Shown here: piece after piece, positions 1 to 5,098 of the stretch | Position numbering within the stretch: the first letter of the stretch is position 1 | Layout of the letters: each line of letters opens with the position of its first letter | Assembly: GCA_937892655.1 (NCBI GenBank) | Contig: CALBJC010000042.1 | Span: 1-5,098 of the forward strand | From: an uncultured Clostridia bacterium | GTDB taxonomy: Bacteria; Bacillota; Clostridia; Oscillospirales; Ruminococcaceae | Length of the DNA stretch: 5,098 bases | Direction: 5' to 3' | Position numbers and translations under genes: made by a program | The notes under the pieces: model-generated | Seen by the model: the letters and a program-made list of their open reading frames with translations, nothing else | Databases searched by the model: none | Told to the model about the DNA's origin: nothing

Positions 1-182
1 CCTTTGGCGGTAATGCGATCAACTCATTTTTTAATGATAGTGAAAATTCTTTTGATAACTCCGACTTTATCGGAAAACAAGCGTATGTAGAAATATTATG
101 TGACACGAATTCTCGTGATATGGTAAACAAATCACTTGTTGGTCTTGGCGGATTGAGAATAAGAAACACAAAGCAGAGCTGA
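1..182 (+). CDS. C-terminal end of an unrecognised protein (partial)
   Basis: Reading from base 3, the frame is open to a TGA at 180-182 and gives 59 residues; the start lies beyond the left edge. I do not recognise the protein. The visible part begins with a Gly/Asn/Phe/Ser/Asp-rich polar stretch (FGGNAINSFF, then several Asp, Ser and Asn). It continues into a more structured tail with GKQAYVEILCDTNSRD and then LVGLGGLRIRN, and ends in a basic and polar tip. There is no membrane segment or sorting signal in what is left. That this is coding is supported by the frame being open to the edge while the other two plus-strand frames are interrupted (TAG at 88-90, TAA at 11-13), and by a terminator placed exactly at the stop codon. 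The function cannot be assigned. Confidence 0.7.
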   Translation, partial: FGGNAINSFFNDSENSFDNSDFIGKQAYVEILCDTNSRDMVNKSLVGLGGLRIRNTKQS

Positions 183-202
183 TACGAAGGCTCTGCTTTT
201 TT
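170..202 (+). terminator. Rho-independent terminator of the left-edge gene
   Basis: A perfect stem pairs AAAGCAGAGC-type bases at 170-179 with 190-199, with a 10-base loop (180-189) and a T run at 197-202. The stop codon TGA (180-182) opens the loop, so the hairpin overlaps the last codons of the gene. It separates that gene from the S1-domain gene downstream. Confidence 0.88.
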
Positions 203-207
203 GCATA

Positions 208-238
208 TTGTTTGTAGTACAAACATATATTTTATAAA
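208..238 (+). promoter_or_regulatory. Tentative sigma-A promoter of the S1-domain gene
   Basis: The best -10 candidate is TATAAA at 233-238. It would start transcription near 245 and give a leader of about 22 bases, similar to the other genes here. No -35 is clean: TTTGTA (211-216, 16-bp spacer) or TTGTTT (208-213, 19-bp spacer) are possible. TATATT at 226-231 is an alternative -10. A weak -35 overlapped by a palindrome would fit a regulated promoter, but the exact elements are uncertain. Confidence 0.4.
209..225. promoter_or_regulatory. Perfect 17-bp palindrome, probable operator of the S1-domain gene
   Basis: TGTTTGTAGTACAAACA has two perfect 8-base arms (209-216 and 218-225) around a central G at 217. 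It lies 42 bases before the start codon of the S1-domain gene, over the expected -35/spacer region. A copy of one arm (AACAAACA, 240-247, one mismatch) follows 22 bp downstream, close to two helical turns. The symmetry and placement suggest a site for a dimeric repressor. As RNA it could form only a 6-bp hairpin with no T run after it, so it is unlikely to be a terminator. The regulator is not in the window, and I cannot tie the sequence confidently to a named family. Confidence 0.5.
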
Positions 239-266
239 AAACAAACATTACCAGGAGGTATAAACA

Positions 267-1184
267 ATGAATAATTATCAACCTGAAGGCAAACTTATTT
301 TTACTGCTCAGAACAGAAACTATATTAAGAGTATACCCTCTCTTTTAGAAGCACAAGCAAAGGATGTGATTTTAGAAGCACGGGCAACTATATGCGATAA
401 TGAGCATAATCTTATTGTTGATCTTCCTTGTATCAAGGGCGTTATTCTGAGAGAAGAAGGAGCGCTTGGTATAGATGACGGTACAACAAGAGATATCGCC
501 CTTATTTCAAGGGTCAATAAACCTGTTTGCTTTAAGGTGTTAGGCTTAGGTAATTTCAATGGAGAAGAGGTTATATTTCTGTCGAGAAAAAAAGCTCAGG
601 AAGAGTGTCTTTATAGCTACATATCAAATCTTAAAAACGGACAGATCATCCCTGCTCGTGTAACACATTTAGAGCAGTTTGGATGTTTTGTTGATATAGC
701 CTGCGGAATAGCTTCATTGATTCCTATTGACGCCATTTCAGTTTCCAGAATAGCTCACCCATCAGACAGATTTTTTACAGGTCAGGATATTTATGTTATA
801 ATAAAGTCTATTCAGAATTCCAGAGTATTTCTCTCACACAAGGAACTTCTTGGTACATGGGAAGAAAACATCAATAATTTCAACGTTGGTGAAACTGTAA
901 GTGGAATTGTACGGAGTGTAGAAAGCTATGGAATCTTTATTGAACTTACCCCTAATTTAGCGGGGTTGGCTGAACCACGGGAGAATGTTTGTATAGGTCA
1001 AAGCGCAAGTGTTTTTATTAAGGCTATAATCCCCGAAAAAATGAAGGTTAAGCTTGTTATTGTTGATGTATTTGATAGCTTTTATTCACCATTGAGTTTC
1101 GATTACTATATTAAAGACGGTATCATTTCACATTGGATATATTCTGTAGAAAATGCAGATAAACATATTGAGACTGTTTTCTAA
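267..1184 (+). CDS. S1 RNA-binding domain protein (RpsA-like)
   Basis: A 305-residue cytoplasmic protein built from S1 (OB-fold) RNA-binding repeats. Two are clear: about residues 124-193, with GQIIPARVTHLEQFGCFVDI followed by an SLIP strand and VFLSHKEL; and about 207-267, with VGETVSGIVRSVESYGIFIEL, LAGLAEP and KVKLVIVDV. A degenerate S1-like fold probably precedes them (about 31-107), ending in VIFLSRKKA, the usual end of an S1 strand. The C-terminal 40 residues are unassigned. The start is supported by AGGAGG at 253-258, 8 bases before the ATG. Related S1-repeat proteins in clostridia are often labelled ribosomal protein S1 and may occur fused to IspH; here there is no fusion. At this size, with only two good repeats, it is shorter than true ribosomal S1 of Proteobacteria (about 550 residues, six repeats). 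A role in RNA binding or translation is a family-based inference; the precise target is unknown. The gene stands alone between two terminators. Confidence 0.87.
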   Translation: MNNYQPEGKLIFTAQNRNYIKSIPSLLEAQAKDVILEARATICDNEHNLIVDLPCIKGVILREEGALGIDDGTTRDIALISRVNKPVCFKVLGLGNFNGEEVIFLSRKKAQEECLYSYISNLKNGQIIPARVTHLEQFGCFVDIACGIASLIPIDAISVSRIAHPSDRFFTGQDIYVIIKSIQNSRVFLSHKELLGTWEENINNFNVGETVSGIVRSVESYGIFIELTPNLAGLAEPRENVCIGQSASVFIKAIIPEKMKVKLVIVDVFDSFYSPLSFDYYIKDGIISHWIYSVENADKHIETVF

Positions 1185-1220
1185 AGCAAAAAGCGTTCCA
1201 TACAAGGAACGCTTTTTGCT
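1185..1220. terminator. Bidirectional terminator between the S1-domain gene and rarA
   Basis: AGCAAAAAGCGTTCC (1185-1199) pairs perfectly over 15 bp with 1206-1220 around the 6-base loop ATACAA. Because the stem carries A5 on one side and T5 on the other, it provides a U-rich 3' arm in both directions. It begins directly after the TAA of the S1-domain gene (1182-1184), and its right arm overlaps the first two bases of the rarA stop codon (1219-1221). Confidence 0.93.
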
Positions 1221-2487
1221 ATTTATTGTTCTTGACTTTGTTTCTGTATTCAAGAGCCGTTTGTTCAACCTTATTGTTACCAAAATTATAGTATACCCTA
1301 TCCTTTAAAATGTCTGGCAGATACTGCTGTTCAACATAAGCATTAGGATAATCATGAGGGTATTTATACCCAATCGCTTTACCAAGCTTCTGCGCTCCTG
1401 CATAGTGACCGTCCTGCAAATGAGATGGGATGTCGCCAACATTTCCAAGTCTTATGTCTTCAATAGCGGCATCAATTGCGCATACAACGCTATTTGATTT
1501 TGGAGCAGTACAGAGCAAAATAATAGCCTGGGCAAGCGGCAATCTTGCTTCCGGTAAACCCAGCTGCATAGCACTATCAACACACGATTTTACAATTGAT
1601 ACTGCCTGAGGATATGCAAGGCCTACATCTTCAGATGCAATTGCCAGCAAACGACGTGAAAGAGAGATTATATCTCCCGCTTCCATAAGTCTTGCAGCAT
1701 AATGCAAAGCAGCATTTTCATCAGAGCCTCTTACTGATTTATGTAACGCAGAGAGAATATTATAATGCTGATCGCCATCTCTGTCATAACGCATATTACT
1801 TCTCTGAGTTAAAAGCTTCACATTATCAAGACTAACGTACAGACAATCATTATTGCAATCAGCTGATAACAGACAAAGCTCAACAGTGTTGATACTTTTT
1901 CTTACATCTCCGCCACAGCCTCTTGAAATGTATTCACAAACACCTTTTTCGAGCTTCAGCTTCTTACCAAGCTCATCAGCCATTATCTGAAATGCCCTCG
2001 AAACTGCAACCTGAATTTCTTCAGCAGATACCGGCAAAAACTCAAAAACCGTTGAACGGCTAATAATAGCGTTAAAAACGTAAAAATACGGATTTTCAGT
2101 TGTTGATGAAATAAGTGTTATTCTGCCATTTTCTATATATTCTAGTAAAGATTGCTGTTGTTTTTTATTAAGATACTGAATCTCGTCAAGATACAAAAGT
2201 ATACCATTATAGCCCATAAATGTATCACTCTGAGCTAAAATCTCTTTTATATCTGAAACGGATGCAGAAGTACCGTTGAGCTTATACATCTGCATATTTG
2301 TATTTTCTGCAATAATTCTGGCAACGGTTGTTTTTCCTATGCCAGATGAGCCATAGAAAATCATATTAGGAATTTTTCCGCTCTCGATGATTCTGCGAAG
2401 CGGCTTTCCTTCACCTAAAATATGTTTCTGACCTACCACCTCATCTAAGGTTTTCGGTCTGATTTTATCAGCAAGTGGTGAGCTCAT
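1219..2487 (-). CDS. rarA: Replication-associated recombination protein A (RarA/MgsA), AAA+ ATPase
   Basis: A 422-residue AAA+ ATPase of the RarA/MgsA/WRNIP1 family, full length for the family. These clamp-loader-like proteins act in the cytoplasm at stalled replication forks and single-stranded DNA gaps. The order is: N-terminal PLADKIRPKTLDEVVGQKH; Walker A GSSGIGKT (46-53); Walker B ILLYLDEI (96-103); sensor 1 region SSTTENP (127-133); arginine-finger motif SR (143-144) before TVFEF; sensor 2 region GGDVRKSIN (192-200, R196). The C-terminal tetramerisation part has YDRDGDQHY (234-242), ALHKSVRGSD (247-256), the family signature ASEDVGLAYPQA (284-295), and YKYPHDYPNAYVEQQYLP (374-391). All ATPase motifs are intact. 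AGGAGA (2495-2500) lies 7 bases upstream of the ATG, confirming the start. It has its own promoter and shares a terminator with the convergent S1-domain gene, so it looks monocistronic. Confidence 0.97.
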   Translation of the reverse strand: MSSPLADKIRPKTLDEVVGQKHILGEGKPLRRIIESGKIPNMIFYGSSGIGKTTVARIIAENTNMQMYKLNGTSASVSDIKEILAQSDTFMGYNGILLYLDEIQYLNKKQQQSLLEYIENGRITLISSTTENPYFYVFNAIISRSTVFEFLPVSAEEIQVAVSRAFQIMADELGKKLKLEKGVCEYISRGCGGDVRKSINTVELCLLSADCNNDCLYVSLDNVKLLTQRSNMRYDRDGDQHYNILSALHKSVRGSDENAALHYAARLMEAGDIISLSRRLLAIASEDVGLAYPQAVSIVKSCVDSAMQLGLPEARLPLAQAIILLCTAPKSNSVVCAIDAAIEDIRLGNVGDIPSHLQDGHYAGAQKLGKAIGYKYPHDYPNAYVEQQYLPDILKDRVYYNFGNNKVEQTALEYRNKVKNNK

Positions 2488-2517
2488 GAATACTTCTCCT
2501 TAAAACTTTATAACCAA

Positions 2518-2546
2518 AGTATACCATATTATTTATAAAATTACAA
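2518..2546 (-). promoter_or_regulatory. Sigma-A promoter of rarA
   Basis: On the minus strand, -35 TTGTAA (2541-2546) and -10 TATACT (2518-2523) are separated by exactly 17 bp. A TGG just before the -10 forms an extended -10. Transcription would start near 2511, giving a leader of about 24 bases that holds little more than the ribosome binding site. The -35 lies only 3 bases beyond the glyA terminator stem. Confidence 0.8.
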
Positions 2547-2547
2547 T

Positions 2548-2576
2548 AAAAAATGCCACTTAAAAAGTGGCATTTT
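2548..2576 (-). terminator. Rho-independent terminator of glyA
   Basis: Bases 2550-2561 pair perfectly over 12 bp with 2565-2576 around an AAA loop (2562-2564); the core is TGCCACTT/AAGTGGCA. Read on the minus strand, the hairpin follows the glyA stop codon by 9 bases, and its 3' arm ends in a run of T (about 2553-2548). The A/T symmetry of the stem could also stop plus-strand transcription, but no plus-strand gene runs into it. Confidence 0.9.
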
Positions 2577-2585
2577 AAAAGTTTA

Positions 2586-3839
2586 TTATTCGTATAACGG
2601 ATACTTAGCACAAAGCTCTGTAACGCCTGCTCTTACTGCTTCAGCATTAGCATCAAAGTCCTTAGCTGTAAGGTAGATAAATTCTGCAATCTTATCCATA
2701 TCCTCTTCAACAAGACCTCTTGTTGTAACAGCAGGAGTACCGATTCTTACACCACTTGTAACAAATGGGCTCTGTGGGTCGTTAGGGATTGCGTTCTTAT
2801 TAACAGTAATGTATACTTCATCAAGTTTCTTTTCAAGATCCTTACCTGTGATGCCGAATGGCTGTAAGTCAACGAGCATAAGGTGATTATCTGTACCGCC
2901 TGATACAAGTCTGAAGCCTCTTGATGTAAGGCCTGTAGCAAGAGCCTGAGCGTTTGCAACGATCTGCTTTGCGTATGCCTTGAATTCAGGCTTGAGAGCT
3001 TCGCCAAAGCAAACTGCCTTACCAGCAATAACGTGCTCTAAAGGACCGCCCTGTGTACCTGGGAAGATAGCCTTATTGATCTTAAGAGCGAGCTCTTCGT
3101 TGTTTGTAAGGATAAGACCGCCTCTTGGACCTCTGAGTGTCTTATGAGTTGTTGTGGTAACAACGTCAGCATATGGAACCGGTGACTGGTGGCAACCACC
3201 TGCAACAAGACCTGCAATGTGAGCCATATCTACCATAAAGTAAGCGCCAACTGCCTTTGCAATATTAGAAATTCTTTCAAAGTCAATTGCTCTTGGGTAA
3301 GCTGAAGCACCCGCAACAATGATCTTTGGCTTGCATTCATTAGCCATCTTTTCAAGATCATCATAATCGATAACTTCACCATCGCCAAGACCGTATGAAA
3401 CGAAGTTAAAGTACTTACCTGACATATTTACAGGTGAACCGTGAGTCAAGTGACCACCGTGAGCAAGGCTCATACCCATAATTGTATCGCCAGGATTTGC
3501 AAGAGCAAAGTATACTGCAAGGTTAGCCTGAGCACCTGAGTGAGGCTGAACGTTTGCAAAGCCAGCACCGAAAAGCTCCTTAGCTCTTTCAATAGCAATG
3601 TTTTCAACGATATCAACACATTCACAGCCGCCGTAGTATCTCTTTGAAGGGTAACCTTCAGCATACTTGTTGGTCAATACTGAACCCATAGCAGCCATTA
3701 CAGCTGGTGAAACAATGTTTTCACTTGCGATAAGCTCAAGATTTCTCTTCTGACGCTTAAGCTCAAGCTCCATAGCATCGCCGACTGCACTGTCGATAGA
3801 TTTAACAAAACCGATAGTATCCATTAAATTTGCATACAT
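2586..3839 (-). CDS. glyA: Serine hydroxymethyltransferase
   Basis: A 417-residue PLP-dependent (fold type I) enzyme that interconverts serine plus tetrahydrofolate with glycine plus 5,10-methylene-tetrahydrofolate. It is the main cytoplasmic entry of one-carbon units for purine, thymidylate and methionine synthesis. Length matches the bacterial family. Visible signatures: LELIASEN (34-41); NKYAEGYPSKRYYGG (57-71), with the substrate-contacting Tyr and Glu; LAHGGHLTHG (125-134), the cofactor-stacking His region; VDMAHIAGL (203-211), with the PLP-binding Asp204 and His207; and TTTTHKTLRGPRGG (228-241), in which Lys233 forms the Schiff base. SGVRIGTPA (362-370) carries the carboxylate-binding Arg365. 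All catalytic residues expected from the Escherichia coli enzyme are present. The start is set by AAGGAGAG (3847-3854), 7 bases before the ATG; Met6 is a less likely alternative. The leader of about 26 bases is too short for a riboswitch. The gene appears monocistronic. Confidence 0.99.
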   Translation of the reverse strand: MYANLMDTIGFVKSIDSAVGDAMELELKRQKRNLELIASENIVSPAVMAAMGSVLTNKYAEGYPSKRYYGGCECVDIVENIAIERAKELFGAGFANVQPHSGAQANLAVYFALANPGDTIMGMSLAHGGHLTHGSPVNMSGKYFNFVSYGLGDGEVIDYDDLEKMANECKPKIIVAGASAYPRAIDFERISNIAKAVGAYFMVDMAHIAGLVAGGCHQSPVPYADVVTTTTHKTLRGPRGGLILTNNEELALKINKAIFPGTQGGPLEHVIAGKAVCFGEALKPEFKAYAKQIVANAQALATGLTSRGFRLVSGGTDNHLMLVDLQPFGITGKDLEKKLDEVYITVNKNAIPNDPQSPFVTSGVRIGTPAVTTRGLVEEDMDKIAEFIYLTAKDFDANAEAVRAGVTELCAKYPLYE

Positions 3840-3871
3840 TACAATTCTCTCCTTAAAAATAATCTTTTTTT

Positions 3872-3900
3872 ATTATACATTCTTTTACATAAAAATGCAA
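3872..3900 (-). promoter_or_regulatory. Sigma-A promoter of glyA
   Basis: On the minus strand, -35 TTGCAT (3895-3900) and a consensus -10 TATAAT (3872-3877) are separated by 17 bp. Transcription would begin near 3865. The strong elements fit a highly expressed housekeeping gene. Confidence 0.85.
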
Positions 3901-3935
3901 GTGGTTTTCTATTTAATTTTAAATATGTAAAATTG

Positions 3936-3964
3936 TTGCTTTTGGTGTCATAAAATGTTATAAT
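3936..3964 (+). promoter_or_regulatory. Sigma-A promoter of the CapA-family lipoprotein gene
   Basis: -35 TTGCTT (3936-3941) and consensus -10 TATAAT (3959-3964) are 17 bp apart, with TGT directly before the -10 (extended -10). Transcription would start near 3971, giving a leader of about 22 bases. It diverges from the glyA promoter, with 35 bp between the two -35 boxes. That gap is almost pure A/T and holds an ATTTAA-TT-TTAAAT inverted repeat (3911-3924), which may be chance at this composition. Confidence 0.85.
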
Positions 3965-3992
3965 TTTACTACAATCCAAAAGGAGATATATT

Positions 3993-5098
3993 ATGAAAAA
4001 GATACTTGCAATTTTACTTTCGCTATCAATTGTTATGTCGCTGTGCGGCTGTAATGAAATACAGGAAAGCACTTCAACAGTTGATACACAGGCATCAACA
4101 ACACAAACTGATACTACAACAACTGCTTCTGAATCTGAAACAGTAACAACAGAAAAGGAAGAACCGATTATCATTGAAAATCCTACTGTCACTCTTATGT
4201 GTGCGGGAGATAATCTTATTCACTCCCCTCTTTATAATCAGGCAAGACAAAGAGCTTTAGAAAAAGGAATTGAAGGCTACGATTTTGATTATGCTTATCA
4301 GTACGTTGAAGAGTTGATTGATATTGTAGATTTATCAATTCTGAATCAGGAAACCATCGTTTCAGATGAATTTGAACCTTCTAATTATCCATTCTTCTGT
4401 TCGCCTGGCGACCTTGGCGATAAGATGATTGAGCTTGGATTTGATGCTGTTTCAATATCAAATAATCATTGTCTTGATAAAGGTGAAGCAGGTTTACTCT
4501 CAACGCTTTCGTATTGGAAAAATACACATCCCGACATACCGGTATATGGTGCATACGAAAACGAAGATGATATGAATAACATCCGTACACTTGATGTAAA
4601 CGGAATCAAGTTTGCATTTTTAGGATATATGGAGCATACAAACGGTTTGTATCTTCCTGAAAGTTCAGAGTGTGAGCTTATTTATCTTTCAAATTTAGAG
4701 CTGATTGAGCAGCAGATACGTTACGCTGATGAAATCGCTGATGTTGTAGTAATAAGCCCGCATTACGGTGTTGAGGTAACAAATACAGTTACTCAGACAC
4801 AAAGAGATCTTACAAAGCTGTTTGTTGAATGGGGTGCTGACTTAATAATAGGTACTCAGCCGCACACAGTTCAAACTATGGAATACATAGACAAGCCTGA
4901 CGGCGGCAAGGCTTTCGTTTTCTATTGCTTGGGAAATCTTATTTCAGCGCAGTCAAGCAATTTATCAATGGTAGGAATGCTCGGTTACCTCACAATCACA
5001 AAAGACCTGACAAATAACGAAATAATTATTTCTGATGTTCAGGCTGTACCGCTTATCGATCAGTATGAGGTAGGTTCAAGAAATGTCAGAGTCTACCC
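3993..5098 (+). CDS. CapA-family (PGA_cap) lipoprotein, 3' end missing
   Basis: The first 368 codons of a gene cut by the right edge. The start has AAAAGGAG (3978-3985), 7 bases upstream. Residues 1-20 form a lipoprotein signal (MKK, hydrophobic core, lipobox LCGC), with Cys20 as the likely lipidated residue. Residues 21-58 are a Thr/Ser/Glu-rich linker that would hold the domain off the membrane. From about 65 the domain matches the capsule/poly-gamma-glutamate synthesis CapA family, which has a calcineurin-like metallophosphatase fold: MCAGDNLIH (69-77), ILNQE (116-120), SISNNHCLDKG (154-164), ISPHYGVE (254-261), GADLIIGTQPHTVQ (281-294) and FYCLGNLI (310-317). In Bacillus, CapA works with CapB and CapC in capsule synthesis; no such partners are visible here. 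Solitary CapA-like lipoproteins are common in clostridia and mostly uncharacterised, so the family is secure but the substrate is not. In the metal-site motif usually written GxHPH, the first His is Gln289. Confidence 0.92.
   Translation, partial: MKKILAILLSLSIVMSLCGCNEIQESTSTVDTQASTTQTDTTTTASESETVTTEKEEPIIIENPTVTLMCAGDNLIHSPLYNQARQRALEKGIEGYDFDYAYQYVEELIDIVDLSILNQETIVSDEFEPSNYPFFCSPGDLGDKMIELGFDAVSISNNHCLDKGEAGLLSTLSYWKNTHPDIPVYGAYENEDDMNNIRTLDVNGIKFAFLGYMEHTNGLYLPESSECELIYLSNLELIEQQIRYADEIADVVVISPHYGVEVTNTVTQTQRDLTKLFVEWGADLIIGTQPHTVQTMEYIDKPDGGKAFVFYCLGNLISAQSSNLSMVGMLGYLTITKDLTNNEIIISDVQAVPLIDQYEVGSRNVRVY

Noticed and set aside
209..225. Palindrome upstream of the S1-domain gene read as a second terminator
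   Set aside because: The RNA stem would be 6 bp and A/U-rich with no following T run, and a good terminator already lies at 170-202.
320..559. Minus-strand open frame of 79 codons inside the S1-domain gene
   Set aside because: It is antisense to a well-supported gene with an AGGAGG site and conserved domains. No family resemblance is seen in its translation.
2747..3028. Alternative-frame open reading frame within glyA (a second one lies at 3470-3664)
   Set aside because: Both are on the glyA strand in another frame and are Leu/Ser/Gln-rich, as expected from strong codon bias in a conserved gene; no ribosome binding site or domain supports them.
3840..3871. Possible glycine, tetrahydrofolate or SAM riboswitch ahead of glyA
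   Set aside because: The predicted leader is only about 26 bases and is taken up by the ribosome binding site, leaving no room for an aptamer.
3839..4192. Minus-strand open frame of 117 codons whose stop overlaps the glyA start as TAATG, resembling translational coupling
   Set aside because: It is antisense to the lipoprotein's signal peptide, linker and promoter. Its Val/Ser-rich composition is just the Thr/Ser/Glu linker read backwards. It has no clear ribosome binding site, and glyA has its own consensus promoter and Shine-Dalgarno within this stretch.
4381..4590. Minus-strand open frame of 69 codons within the CapA-like gene
   Set aside because: It is antisense to conserved CapA motifs and its translation has no recognisable features.
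1..5098. Defence island, phage, transposon or CRISPR content
   Set aside because: No transposase, integrase, spaced repeats, tRNA attachment site or toxin-antitoxin pair was seen; the complete genes are housekeeping or common clostridial families.

Overview
The window looks like ordinary chromosomal DNA from a low-GC Gram-positive anaerobe. It is most likely a clostridial gut bacterium of the Ruminococcus/Oscillospiraceae kind. This inference rests on AT-rich spacers, strong AGGAG-type ribosome binding sites, textbook sigma-A promoters, a lipobox of the LCGC type followed by a Thr/Ser/Glu-rich linker, and a stand-alone multi-S1-domain protein. It is not a species-level identification.

Layout, left to right. 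(1) Positions 1-182 hold the last 59 codons of an unrecognised plus-strand gene, closed by a hairpin terminator that contains its stop codon. (2) A plus-strand gene (267-1184) encodes a protein with repeated S1 RNA-binding domains. A perfect 17-bp palindrome sits in its promoter region and is probably an operator. (3) A perfect 15-bp hairpin at 1185-1220 ends this gene and the convergent rarA gene. (4) rarA (1219-2487, minus) encodes the AAA+ replication-fork and recombination ATPase. (5) glyA (2586-3839, minus) encodes serine hydroxymethyltransferase. It has its own terminator, which abuts the rarA promoter. (6) Divergent from glyA, a plus-strand gene from 3993 to the right edge encodes a CapA-family (PGA_cap) lipoprotein, cut off by the window end.

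Each complete gene appears to be its own transcription unit, with its own promoter and terminator signals, and no pathway links them. GlyA feeds one-carbon metabolism, RarA acts at stalled forks, the S1 protein presumably binds RNA, and the CapA-like lipoprotein acts at the cell surface. All intergenic gaps are under about 155 bases and are largely explained by promoters, ribosome binding sites and terminators. I see no mobile element, CRISPR array, tRNA, rRNA or riboswitch. No undescribed multi-gene system is evident. The least explained items are the palindrome with its phased half-site upstream of the S1 gene, the S1 protein itself, and the unidentified gene end at the left edge.
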